NCBI GenBank assembly: GCA_963704535.1
Contig: OY969916.1
Span: 8,742,001-8,806,000, forward strand
Reading direction: 5' to 3'
DNA from: G963704535 sp963704535
GTDB taxonomy: Bacteria > Chloroflexota > Chloroflexia > Chloroflexales > Roseiflexaceae
DNA: 64,000 bases
In this document: positions 34,751 through 43,752 of the stretch, in pieces
Layout of the letters: the number at the start of each line of letters is the position of its first letter
How positions within the stretch are numbered: position 1 is the stretch's first letter
Translations under genes and position numbers: made by a program
The notes under the pieces: generated by a model
The model's database searches: none
What the model was told of the DNA's origin: nothing
The model's input: the letters and a program-made list of their open reading frames with translations, nothing else

Positions 34751-35962
34751 ATGACAACTCGACCAAAAGTGAATAAAGTCGTCCTAGCCTACTCCGGCGG
34801 CCTCGACACCAGCATCATCGTGCCGTGGCTGCGCCAGAACTACGGCTGCGAGGTGATCTGCTACTGCGCCAATCTCGGCCAGGCCGAGGAGTTGAGCGGC
34901 CTGGAGGAGAAGGCCCGCGCCAGCGGCGCCGCCGGGTGCTACGTCGAGGACCTGCGCGAGGAGTTCGTGCGCGACTACCTGTTCCCGCTGCTCCAGTCCG
35001 GCGCGGTCTATGAGCGAACCTACCTGCTCGGCACCTCGGTCGCGCGCCCGCTGATCGCCAAGGGGCAGGTGCGGATCGCCGAGCTTGAGGGCGCCGACGC
35101 GGTGGCCCACGGCTGCACCGGCAAGGGCAACGACCAAGTGCGCTTCGAGCTGACCTACATGGCGCTCAACCCGCGCCTGGCGATCATCGCGCCCTGGCGC
35201 GAGTGGAACATTCGCTCGCGTGAGGATGCGCTTGAATATGCCGAAGAACACAACGTCCCGGTCACGGCGACGTTGAAGTCGCTTTACAGCCGCGACCGCA
35301 ATATCTGGCATATGTCGCACGAGGGCGGCATGCTGGAGGACCCCTGGAACGAGCCGGAGGAGCCGATGTACACGCTCACGACGGCCCCGGAGCGCGCCCC
35401 GGACGAGGCTGAGTACGTCGAGATCGGCTTCGAGGCCGGTGTGCCGGTGGGGGTGAATGGCGAGCGGCTTGGCCCGGTCGCGCTGCTGACGGCGCTAAAC
35501 CAGATCGGCGCCCGCCACGGGGTCGGCCGGGTCGATCTGGTCGAGAATCGGCTGGTCGGCATGAAGAGCCACGGCGTCTACGAGACCCCCGGCGGCACGA
35601 TTCTCAGGGCCGCGCACCAGGGTCTGGAGCAGATCACGCTTGACCGCGACACCCTGCACTACAAGGATGTCGTCGCGCATCGCTACGCCGAGCTGGTCTA
35701 CAATGGCCAGTGGTTCACGCCGCTGCGCGAGGCGCTCGACGCGTTCGTCAAGGTGACGCAGCGCAACGTGACCGGCGATGTGCGCCTGAAGCTGTTCAAG
35801 GGCAATCTGACGCTGGTCGGGCGCTCGGCTCCACACAGCCTTTACAACCAGGATCTGGCCACGTTCGGCGCCAGCGAGATCTACAGCCACGCCGACGCCG
35901 AAGGGTTCATTCGGCTGTTCGGGCTGCCGATGACGGTGCGGGCGCTGGTGAATGGTCAGTAA
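34751..35962 (+). CDS. argG: Argininosuccinate synthase
   Basis: The 403-residue enzyme has the AYSGGLDTS ATP pyrophosphatase loop (13-21) and a conserved HGCTGKGNDQVRFE segment (about 118-131). The SLYSRDRNIWHMSHEGG region is also typical. It joins citrulline and aspartate. It is separated from argC-carB by the helicase and RAYT, and argJ follows after 22 bp. Confidence 0.97.
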   Translation: MTTRPKVNKVVLAYSGGLDTSIIVPWLRQNYGCEVICYCANLGQAEELSGLEEKARASGAAGCYVEDLREEFVRDYLFPLLQSGAVYERTYLLGTSVARPLIAKGQVRIAELEGADAVAHGCTGKGNDQVRFELTYMALNPRLAIIAPWREWNIRSREDALEYAEEHNVPVTATLKSLYSRDRNIWHMSHEGGMLEDPWNEPEEPMYTLTTAPERAPDEAEYVEIGFEAGVPVGVNGERLGPVALLTALNQIGARHGVGRVDLVENRLVGMKSHGVYETPGGTILRAAHQGLEQITLDRDTLHYKDVVAHRYAELVYNGQWFTPLREALDAFVKVTQRNVTGDVRLKLFKGNLTLVGRSAPHSLYNQDLATFGASEIYSHADAEGFIRLFGLPMTVRALVNGQ

Positions 35963-35984
35963 TCAATAGGAGGAGACAACCACG

Positions 35985-37196
35985 ATGACCGAATCCCTCG
36001 ACACCTTCACCCTCGCGCCCGGTTTCCGCGCCGCTGCGGTCGCCTGCGGGCTGAAGCCGAGCGGCAACCTCGACTTGGCTCTGGTCGCCGCCGACGGGCC
36101 GTGCAGCGCGGCCGGGGTCTTCACGACCAACCGCGTCAAGGCTGCCCCGGTGCTGTATGATCAGGAGACCCTGGCGGCCAATCCCGGCGACATCCGGGCG
36201 GTGATCACCAACGCCGGCTGCGCCAACGCCTGCACCGGCGCCCGCGGCCTGGCCGACACGTGCCGGACGGCCGAGCTGACCGCCGACGCGCTGGGCTGCC
36301 GGGCCTACCAGGTGCTGGTGCTCTCCACCGGCGTGATCGGTCGCCACCTCGATATGAAGCGGCTCACCGCCGGCATCGCCGCAGTGGCCGCGCCGGCCGC
36401 ACAGCAGGGCGCCCCGTTCGCCGCCCGCGCGATCATGACCACCGACCTGCGGCCCAAGGTCGCTGCGCGCCAGGTCGCGATCGGCGGCGCGCAGGTCACG
36501 ATCAGCGGCTTCTGCAAAGGCTCCGGCATGATCCACCCGAACATGGCCACGATGCTGGCGATCATCACGACCGACGCCGTTGTCGCGCCGGAGTTGCTCC
36601 AGGCGGCGCTGCGGGCGGCGGTCACGCGCAGCTTCAATCGGGTCAGCGTCGACGGCGACACCAGCACCAATGACACGGTGTTGCTGTTGGCCTCGGGTGC
36701 GTCGGGCGCCGAGATCGGCGGCGACGATGCGGCGGCGTTCACGGCGGCGCTGACCGAGACCTGCGTGGCGCTGGCGAAGCAGGTGGCCCGCGACGGCGAG
36801 GGCGCGACGCGGCTGGTCGAGATCACGGTGAGCGGCGCGCTCGACGAGGGCCAGGCCCATGTGGTTGCCAACAGCATCGCCCGCTCGCCACTGGTCAAGA
36901 CCGCCATCCACGGCGGGGACCCGAACTGGGGCCGCATCCTGTGCGCGGCCGGCTACAGCGGCGCCCCGATCGACCCGGAGCGGCTGGTGCTCGACTTTGG
37001 CCCAGCCGCCGAGCCGATCGTGCTGGTCGCCGCCGGGCTGCCGGCCGACTACGATGAGCGCGCTGCTGCCGCGACGCTGCGCGCCGACCCGGTGATCATT
37101 CGCCTCGACCTCGGCCTGGGCGATGCGGCGGCGACCGTCTGGACCTGCGATCTCAGCAAGGAGTATGTGGAGATCAACGCCCATTACACAACGTAA
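35985..37196 (+). CDS. argJ: Bifunctional ornithine acetyltransferase ArgJ
   Basis: The 403-residue proenzyme has the autocleavage site MIHPNMATMLAI, with T189 as the nucleophile after cleavage between A188 and T189. Other conserved blocks are VLSTGVIGRHLDM and NRVSVDGDTSTNDTV. It transfers acetyl from N-acetylornithine to glutamate. With the ArgA-like gene, both cyclic and linear entry are possible. It is transcribed 22 bp after argG after AGGAGG. Confidence 0.96.
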   Translation: MTESLDTFTLAPGFRAAAVACGLKPSGNLDLALVAADGPCSAAGVFTTNRVKAAPVLYDQETLAANPGDIRAVITNAGCANACTGARGLADTCRTAELTADALGCRAYQVLVLSTGVIGRHLDMKRLTAGIAAVAAPAAQQGAPFAARAIMTTDLRPKVAARQVAIGGAQVTISGFCKGSGMIHPNMATMLAIITTDAVVAPELLQAALRAAVTRSFNRVSVDGDTSTNDTVLLLASGASGAEIGGDDAAAFTAALTETCVALAKQVARDGEGATRLVEITVSGALDEGQAHVVANSIARSPLVKTAIHGGDPNWGRILCAAGYSGAPIDPERLVLDFGPAAEPIVLVAAGLPADYDERAAAATLRADPVIIRLDLGLGDAAATVWTCDLSKEYVEINAHYTT

Positions 37197-37397
37197 GCGG
37201 GCTAAAAGGGGGTTTGAGGGGGAAGCCTCCTCAGTTTTTCCCACCCACAGTGTAAAGGAGGTGCCGATACAAAAAGATAAACGAACTGTAGCTGAACCGC
37301 AAGGATACTGACTCCATCGGACCAGGGCAGGTCCCCTATAATCGGCGAAGAGCATGCCTCGGCAAAACCGCTTACATGTTTCAAGGAGGCCACGACC

Positions 37398-38129
37398 ATG
37401 ACCCGCTCGTCCCTTCGCTCGACCCTGTTGGTCCTTGTGCTGCTGGCGCTGGCCGGCTGCGGCGTGGCGCGCGAGCCCGCCGGGGCGAGCGGCGCCCCGA
37501 CGCGCCCACGTTCGCCGGCGCTTCCCCCGGCGTCCCTGCCGCTCCCATTGCCGGTTGTCGAGACGGCAGTGACCCACTACAGCCGTGGAGTCGGCTTCTA
37601 CAAGCGGGGTGAGTTGGATAAGGCGATCGCCGAGTACGACCAGGTGATCGCGCTCCAGCCCGGCCACGCCAGGGCCTACAATAACCGCGGGCTGGCCTAC
37701 TACGCCAAGGGTCAGTTGGACCAGGCGATCGCCGACTACGACCAGGCGATCACGCTCCAGCCAGGTAACGCCAGGGCCTACAACAATCGCGGGCTGGCCT
37801 ACTTCATCAGGGGCGAGCTGGACAAGGCGATCGACGACTACGACCAGACGATCCTGCTCCAGCTTGATTTCGCCGAGGCGTACAACAACCGCGGCTTCGC
37901 CTACCGCGTCAAAGGTAACCTCGACCGCGCGATCACCGATTACGATCAGGCGCTGGCGTTCAAGCCCGGCTACGCCGCCGCCTACTATGGGCGCGGTTTG
38001 GCCCACCAGGAGCTGGGGCATGGAGACCTCGCCAGCGCCGATTTTCGCGAGTACCTGGAGTTGAGCCAGTACCTGCCTCTACGCCAGGATGCCGAGCGGC
38101 GACTGGGCGTGCTCGCTGGGCAGAAGTAG
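37398..38129 (+). CDS. TPR lipoprotein
   Basis: The 243-residue protein has a signal peptide and lipobox LAGC (residues 17-20), a Pro/Ala-rich stretch and five tetratricopeptide repeats. The TPR unit A-NNRGLAY--KGQLDQAIADYDQAI recurs about every 34 residues from about 60. It is probably a membrane-attached protein-binding scaffold. It has no clear link to arginine genes on either side. Confidence 0.88.
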   Translation: MTRSSLRSTLLVLVLLALAGCGVAREPAGASGAPTRPRSPALPPASLPLPLPVVETAVTHYSRGVGFYKRGELDKAIAEYDQVIALQPGHARAYNNRGLAYYAKGQLDQAIADYDQAITLQPGNARAYNNRGLAYFIRGELDKAIDDYDQTILLQLDFAEAYNNRGFAYRVKGNLDRAITDYDQALAFKPGYAAAYYGRGLAHQELGHGDLASADFREYLELSQYLPLRQDAERRLGVLAGQK

Positions 38130-38330
38130 TCCGTTGTCAGTTGTCCGTCGGGCCGTGAAACGTGAAGCGTGAAACGTGTTGCGTGGCGTCCGGGCGGCCA
38201 CAGAGGGCCTGCCCTACAGGTGCTCGGCCCTTTCACCCCATCATCTTGTCATCTTGTCATCTTGTCATCTTGTCAGGAAGAGGTTCTTTGTTCTTGGTTC
38301 TTTGTTCTTGGTTCTTACGTGGAGGCTACG
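38130..38330 (+). repeat. Composite heptad/octad repeat with conserved core
   Basis: GTTGTCAG/AAACGTG heptads, then core GCGTCCGGGCGGCCACAGAG and following bases with AGGGCCTGCCCTACAGGTGC, then TTTCACCC and TTGTCATC octads, then GGTTCTTT heptads up to the argH start. It is the reverse of the block at 25,518-25,690. Confidence 0.8.
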
Positions 38331-39693
<1,363 letters not shown>

Positions 39694-39712
39694 TTTGAAA
39701 CGAGAAAGTACG

Positions 39713-40330
39713 ATGAACTCTCAATGGCTCGATTGGGCAATCCAGCTCCAGGCACTGACCCAGACCGGCCTGGCCTACCCCAAGGACGCGTTCGACGTGG
39801 CGCGCTACGAGCAGGTGCGCGCGATCGCCGCCGCGATGCTGGCGGCCTCCTCCGGCGCCGACCCCAGCTTCGTTCGTGATTTCTTCGCCGGCGAGGTCGG
39901 CCACGCCACGCCCAAGATCGACGTGCGCGCAGTGGTCTTCCGCGACGACGCGATCCTGATGGTGCGCGAGCGCTCCGACGGCGGCTGGACGCTGCCGGGC
40001 GGCTGGGCCGACGTCGGCGAGTCGGCCGGCGAGTCGGTTGTTCGCGAGGTGTATGAGGAGTCCGGCTACCGCACACGCGCGGTCAAGCTGCTGGCGATCT
40101 ATGACCGCAATAAGCACGACCACCCGCCGATCCCCTTCCACACCTACAAGCTGTTCTTCCGCTGCGAGCTGGTGGGCGGGGCGCCGGCGCACAGCATAGA
40201 GACCGACGGCGTGGCCTTCTTCCCGGCCGACGCGCTCCCGGAGCTGTCGGTGTCGCGCGTGACGGCCGCGCAGATCGCCCGGTTCTTCGAGCACGAGCGC
40301 CACCCTGAGTGGCCGGCCGACTTCGACTGA
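39713..40330 (+). CDS. Nudix hydrolase
   Basis: The start at 39713 gives 205 residues. The Nudix box GWADVGESAGESVVREVYEESG (about 98-119) has the canonical GX5EX7REUXEEXGU pattern. The N-terminal extension of about 60 residues (NSQWLDWAIQLQALTQTGLAYPKD) is the helical NUDIX_N_2 type seen in ADP-ribose or nucleotide-sugar pyrophosphatases. The substrate is not readable. It starts 20 bp after argH. Confidence 0.88.
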   Translation: MNSQWLDWAIQLQALTQTGLAYPKDAFDVARYEQVRAIAAAMLAASSGADPSFVRDFFAGEVGHATPKIDVRAVVFRDDAILMVRERSDGGWTLPGGWADVGESAGESVVREVYEESGYRTRAVKLLAIYDRNKHDHPPIPFHTYKLFFRCELVGGAPAHSIETDGVAFFPADALPELSVSRVTAAQIARFFEHERHPEWPADFD

Positions 40331-40332
40331 AT

Positions 40333-40435
40333 CTGATGCGTGAAACGTGAAACGTGAAGCGTGAGCTGTCACCCCTTCACCCTTTCACCCCTTCATCTTG
40401 TCATCTTGTCATCTTGTCATCTTGTCGAGGAAAAG
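40333..40435 (+). repeat. Heptad/octad repeats before argF
   Basis: GAAACGT heptads then TTCACCC and TTGTCATC octads in tandem. It fills the gap between the Nudix gene and argF. Confidence 0.8.
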
Positions 40436-40444
40436 GGGATTGAG

Positions 40445-41371
40445 ATGCTAAAGCACTACCTATCCGCCGCCGATCTTTCGCGCGCCGAGGCCGAGGCGCT
40501 GCTGGCGCGGGCGCGGGCGCTCAAGGCCGAGTGGCATGGCGGCCGCCATGCGGGGGTGCCGCTCCAGGGCAAGACGCTGGCGCTGGTGTTTGAGAAGCCC
40601 TCGCTGCGCACGCGCGTGGCCTTTGAGGCCGGCATGACCCAGCTCGGTGGGCACGGCAGCTACCTTTCAGCCAACGATATCGACATGGGTGGGCGCGAGA
40701 GCGTGCCCGACGTCGCCCGCAACTTGAGCCGCTGGGTCCAGGCGATCGCCGCCCGCGTCTTCAAGCACACCACCGTCGAGACGCTGGCCCGCCACGCGAC
40801 GATCCCGGTGATCAACGCGCTCTCCGACCGTGAGCACCCCTGCCAGGCGCTCGCCGACCTGCTGACCCTGCAGGAGCACTTCGGTCGGCTCCAAGGGCTG
40901 CGGCTAGCCTACGTCGGCGATGGCAACAACGTCTGCCACTCGCTGATGCTGCTTGGGGCGACTTTGGGTGTGAACGTCGGCGTGGCCTGCCCGCCCGACT
41001 ACCGGCCCGACCCGGAGATCGTGGCCGTGGCCGAGGAGCGGGCGTCCGAGAGCGACGCGGCGATCACGATCAGCTCGGCGCCCGCCGAGGTGGTTGAGGG
41101 GGCCGACGCCGTCTACACCGACGTGTGGGTCTCGATGGGCCAGGAGCACCAGACCGCCCGCCGCCGCCCGGCCTTCCTGCCCTATCAGCTCAACACCGAG
41201 CTGCTGGCGCTGGCCCGTGCCGGGGCGCTGGCGATGCACTGCCTGCCGGCCCACCGCGGCGAGGAGGTCACCGCCGAGGTCATCGACGGCCCGCAGTCGG
41301 TGGTGTTCGACCAGGCCGAGAATCGCCTGCACGTGCAGAAGGCGTTGATACTGACGCTGTTGAATATTTAA
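40445..41371 (+). CDS. argF: Ornithine carbamoyltransferase
   Basis: The 308-residue enzyme starts at 40445. It has the carbamoyl-phosphate loop SLRTR (53-57, in place of the usual STRTR), HPCQ (131-134), and the MHCLPAHRGEEV ornithine/active-site region with the reactive cysteine. It makes citrulline. It is the last arginine gene in the cluster. Serine-to-leucine at the second STRT position is within the range of this family. Confidence 0.95.
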   Translation: MLKHYLSAADLSRAEAEALLARARALKAEWHGGRHAGVPLQGKTLALVFEKPSLRTRVAFEAGMTQLGGHGSYLSANDIDMGGRESVPDVARNLSRWVQAIAARVFKHTTVETLARHATIPVINALSDREHPCQALADLLTLQEHFGRLQGLRLAYVGDGNNVCHSLMLLGATLGVNVGVACPPDYRPDPEIVAVAEERASESDAAITISSAPAEVVEGADAVYTDVWVSMGQEHQTARRRPAFLPYQLNTELLALARAGALAMHCLPAHRGEEVTAEVIDGPQSVVFDQAENRLHVQKALILTLLNI

Positions 41372-41381
41372 ATCGTAAATG

Positions 41382-41909
41382 CTATGTATAGGCCGACAGA
41401 ACCGCCAGGTGCTCCGCTCGCTCCGGCTCTCCCAGTTCGGCCAGCAGCCCTGCGAAGTCGAGCGGCTGCCGGCTGAAGACCAGCGCGCCATCCTTGCGCG
41501 GCCAAGCCTCTTGGGGCCGGTCCCACGCTAGCTCCATGCCGTTGTGGTCGGGGTCGTGGAGGTAGATCGCCTCGTGGGTGCCGTGGTCGGAGGCGCCGTC
41601 GATGCCCCAGCCGCGCTCCAGCAGCCGCGTGAGCGCTGCGGCCAGGTCGCGCCGGGTGGGATAGTTGATGGCGAAGTGGTACAGGCCGGTCGCGCTGCGG
41701 TCGGGAGGGGACCCACCCGCGCTCTCCCAGGTGTTCAAGCCGATATGGTGGTGGTAGCCGCCGGCCGAGAGAAAGGCCGCCGTGCCAAAGTTGAGGATCA
41801 GATCGAAGCCCATGATGTCGCGGTAGAACTGGATCGACCGCTCCAGATCGGCGACCTTGAGATGGACGTGTCCGATGCGGGTCTCTGGGGGAAGCGAAGC
41901 ATTTGTCAT
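41382..41909 (-). CDS. VOC-family glyoxalase/dioxygenase
   Basis: The 175-residue protein is a single-chain VOC protein: GHVHLKVADLERSIQFYRDIMGFDL (13-37) then YHHHIGLNTWES, and the second module with AIYLHDPDHNGMELAWDRP. The metal ligands H15, H55 and E127 look present. It resembles CatE-like catechol extradiol or glyoxalase-fold enzymes. The substrate is unknown. Confidence 0.85.
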   Translation of the reverse strand: MTNASLPPETRIGHVHLKVADLERSIQFYRDIMGFDLILNFGTAAFLSAGGYHHHIGLNTWESAGGSPPDRSATGLYHFAINYPTRRDLAAALTRLLERGWGIDGASDHGTHEAIYLHDPDHNGMELAWDRPQEAWPRKDGALVFSRQPLDFAGLLAELGEPERAEHLAVLSAYT

Positions 41910-41921
41910 AACTCACGTACC

Positions 41922-42539
41922 TCAACGAGCGTCGAATACAGCGTCGACCTGGACCGCAAAATCGGCGAACAAGCCCGAACTCGCTGTGTCGCCCCTATGA
42001 AACCGGCCATGCTCAACATATGTCGTGCCGGTCAGCGTCAGCACCACGATCGTCTCCTCCTGGGGGTTGGCGATCCAATATTCGGGGATGCCGACCTCGG
42101 CGTAGTCGACCCGCTTCACCTTGGTGTCGCGCTCGGGGTCGTCGGGGCTGACGATCTCGACCACCAGGTCGGCGCCGAGCCAGAAGCGATTCTGGCGGCG
42201 CGGATCGTCGGCATCCCGCACGAGCAGCAAATCGGGCTCACGATACTTGCCCTCGCGAATCTGAATGCGCAGCGGCGCGTACTGCACTTTGCCGCCGATG
42301 CGCTGGATCAATGCGAGCAACGCAAGAAATAAGAATTGCGAGATCACCTGGTGTGCATCGGTTGGCATCGGAAGTACCTCAATGCTCCCATCGGTGAACT
42401 CGATCAAGTGGCTCGTCTGGTCGGTGAGTTTGAGGTATTGCTGCTCGGTCCAGAGGCCCTGGAGCGGCAGGAGATCAACCGCCAGCCCATCGGCTTCCCG
42501 CACCAGCTTCAGCTCGATCGCATGTAGATCAATGGCCAT
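41922..42539 (-). CDS. Uma2-family endonuclease-like protein
   Basis: The start at 42539 (205 aa) follows GGAGAGGA. The protein has the Uma2 fold of the PD-(D/E)XK class: WTEQQYLKLTDQTSHLIEFTDGSIEVLPMP (about 30-60), the catalytic segment YREPDLLLV, and VVEIVSPDDPERDTKVKRVDYAEVGIPEYWIANP. Uma2 proteins are abundant in cyanobacteria and Chloroflexota with unclear roles. Confidence 0.85.
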   Translation of the reverse strand: MAIDLHAIELKLVREADGLAVDLLPLQGLWTEQQYLKLTDQTSHLIEFTDGSIEVLPMPTDAHQVISQFLFLALLALIQRIGGKVQYAPLRIQIREGKYREPDLLLVRDADDPRRQNRFWLGADLVVEIVSPDDPERDTKVKRVDYAEVGIPEYWIANPQEETIVVLTLTGTTYVEHGRFHRGDTASSGLFADFAVQVDAVFDAR

Positions 42540-42719
42540 CGGCGTATCCTCTCCGGGAAAAAGGGGGTTTGAGGGGGCAACCCCCTCAGTTTCTCCCACT
42601 CACACTGTAAAGTCGAACGACGCCGCCCGAAACCTGGTCTTACAGCAAATAGATAACCCGGAGCAACTGCTCTGCTCCGGGCTATAGTATAGCGCGCCAG
42701 TGAACGTAGCGCAATCCGG

Positions 42720-43343
42720 TCACGCCGCCAGCCACTCCCGCCGCAGCCGCTGGACCTCGACGCTGCGCTGGAGCCGCCGGAGCAGGGCGCGCTTGGTATC
42801 GTAGACGGCCGTAATGTCGGCGAACAGGTCCGGGTGGCGTGCCAGGATCGTGCGCGGCGGCAGCTCCAGTACAAAGCTCTCGGTCAGGATCATGCGTTCC
42901 TGCGGCGTTTCGGCCAGCGCGCTGATGACGCTCCACAGCTCGGCCCGCCCAACGTTCTCCAGCACGATCTGCTCAGGTGATGCGCTGGTGCCGACCTCGA
43001 GCCGCTGCATCGCCCGCTCGCGCGTTCGCTGCGCGCGGGCGTAGTCGATGACCACTGACGCGACGCAGGTACGCAGGTAGGCCAGCAGCCCATCCAGGTG
43101 CGGGAACGTGGCGAAGCGCGCCGGCGAAAGCGCCTTCCATGCCCGTGCCAGCGCCTGGTCGGCGATGTCGTGGCAAGGCTCGTTGATCCGGCTCCTGGCG
43201 CCGTAGTGGCGCGCCCAGGCCACCAGCATCAGCCGGTAGCGGGCGACGCTCTCGGTCCAGGCGTCCGTATCGCGATCCACGATCGCGCGGCGAAACAACT
43301 CATATCCGTCTTGCTCGATCTGCTCTCCGTGATACGCTTCCAT
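42720..43343 (-). CDS. ECF-type sigma factor
   Basis: The 207-residue protein has sigma region 2 (about 20-95; DIADQALARAWKALSPARFATFPHLDGLLAYLRTCVASVVIDYAR) and a region-4-like part near the C-terminus (LPPRTILARHPDLFADITAVYDTKRALLRRL), which is more diverged than usual. It may be an atypical family ECF without a classical region 4 HTH. The next gene on the same strand is Uma2, separated by 180 bp. Confidence 0.7.
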   Translation of the reverse strand: MEAYHGEQIEQDGYELFRRAIVDRDTDAWTESVARYRLMLVAWARHYGARSRINEPCHDIADQALARAWKALSPARFATFPHLDGLLAYLRTCVASVVIDYARAQRTRERAMQRLEVGTSASPEQIVLENVGRAELWSVISALAETPQERMILTESFVLELPPRTILARHPDLFADITAVYDTKRALLRRLQRSVEVQRLRREWLAA

Positions 43344-43752
43344 ACCTCACTCCTGGCGGCGATATAGGGCTCTCTGCGTTCTCTCTCTATCGTCGGGGTG
43401 ATTTTATGGTAGTAGCATAACGCGTGAGCGCTCCGAAATGAATGATGATGCGGCTACCGTCTGTGATCGCCCGGCTGATCCGAAAATAATCTGAATCTGA
43501 CCGAAAGCTGACTAATTCCGATTGGGGTAGTTCTGCACAGCTTGAGATTACATGACTTACGCAGCCGTCTACCAAGCGTGGTTTTGGCCTTCGGCAGAGC
43601 GGTACTTTTCTTCCTTTTACCGACGATTTTTGCCCGACCGGGCAAAAATCGTCGGTAAAAAATGGGTGAAGTACCTTGCTGCCGCAGGCAATGCAGTGTT
43701 GAGGATTCTTGAGGGGCTGCCCCTCAAACTCCCCTTTTCAGACAGTCTTAGA
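43344..43752. other. Intergenic region with a strong hairpin
   Basis: No gene is seen. It contains the 21-bp-arm hairpin at 43,615-43,660 and the G-rich palindromic repeat at 43,701-43,745, and probably the sigma promoter near 43,380-43,440. Confidence 0.6.
43615..43660. terminator. Perfect 21-bp hairpin, 3' of the kinase gene
   Basis: Arms TTTTACCGACGATTTTTGCCC (43,615-43,635) and its complement (43,640-43,660) with loop GACC. It shares its centre pattern (CGAxxxTTTTT-GCCC) with the 44-bp palindrome at 49,995-50,038, which also lies right after a minus-strand gene. Likely terminators or a dispersed palindrome family. Confidence 0.75.

Noticed and set aside
35907..38021. 704-codon minus-strand frame over argJ and the TPR gene
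   Set aside because: It lies across well-supported plus-strand genes and has shadow-frame amino acid content.
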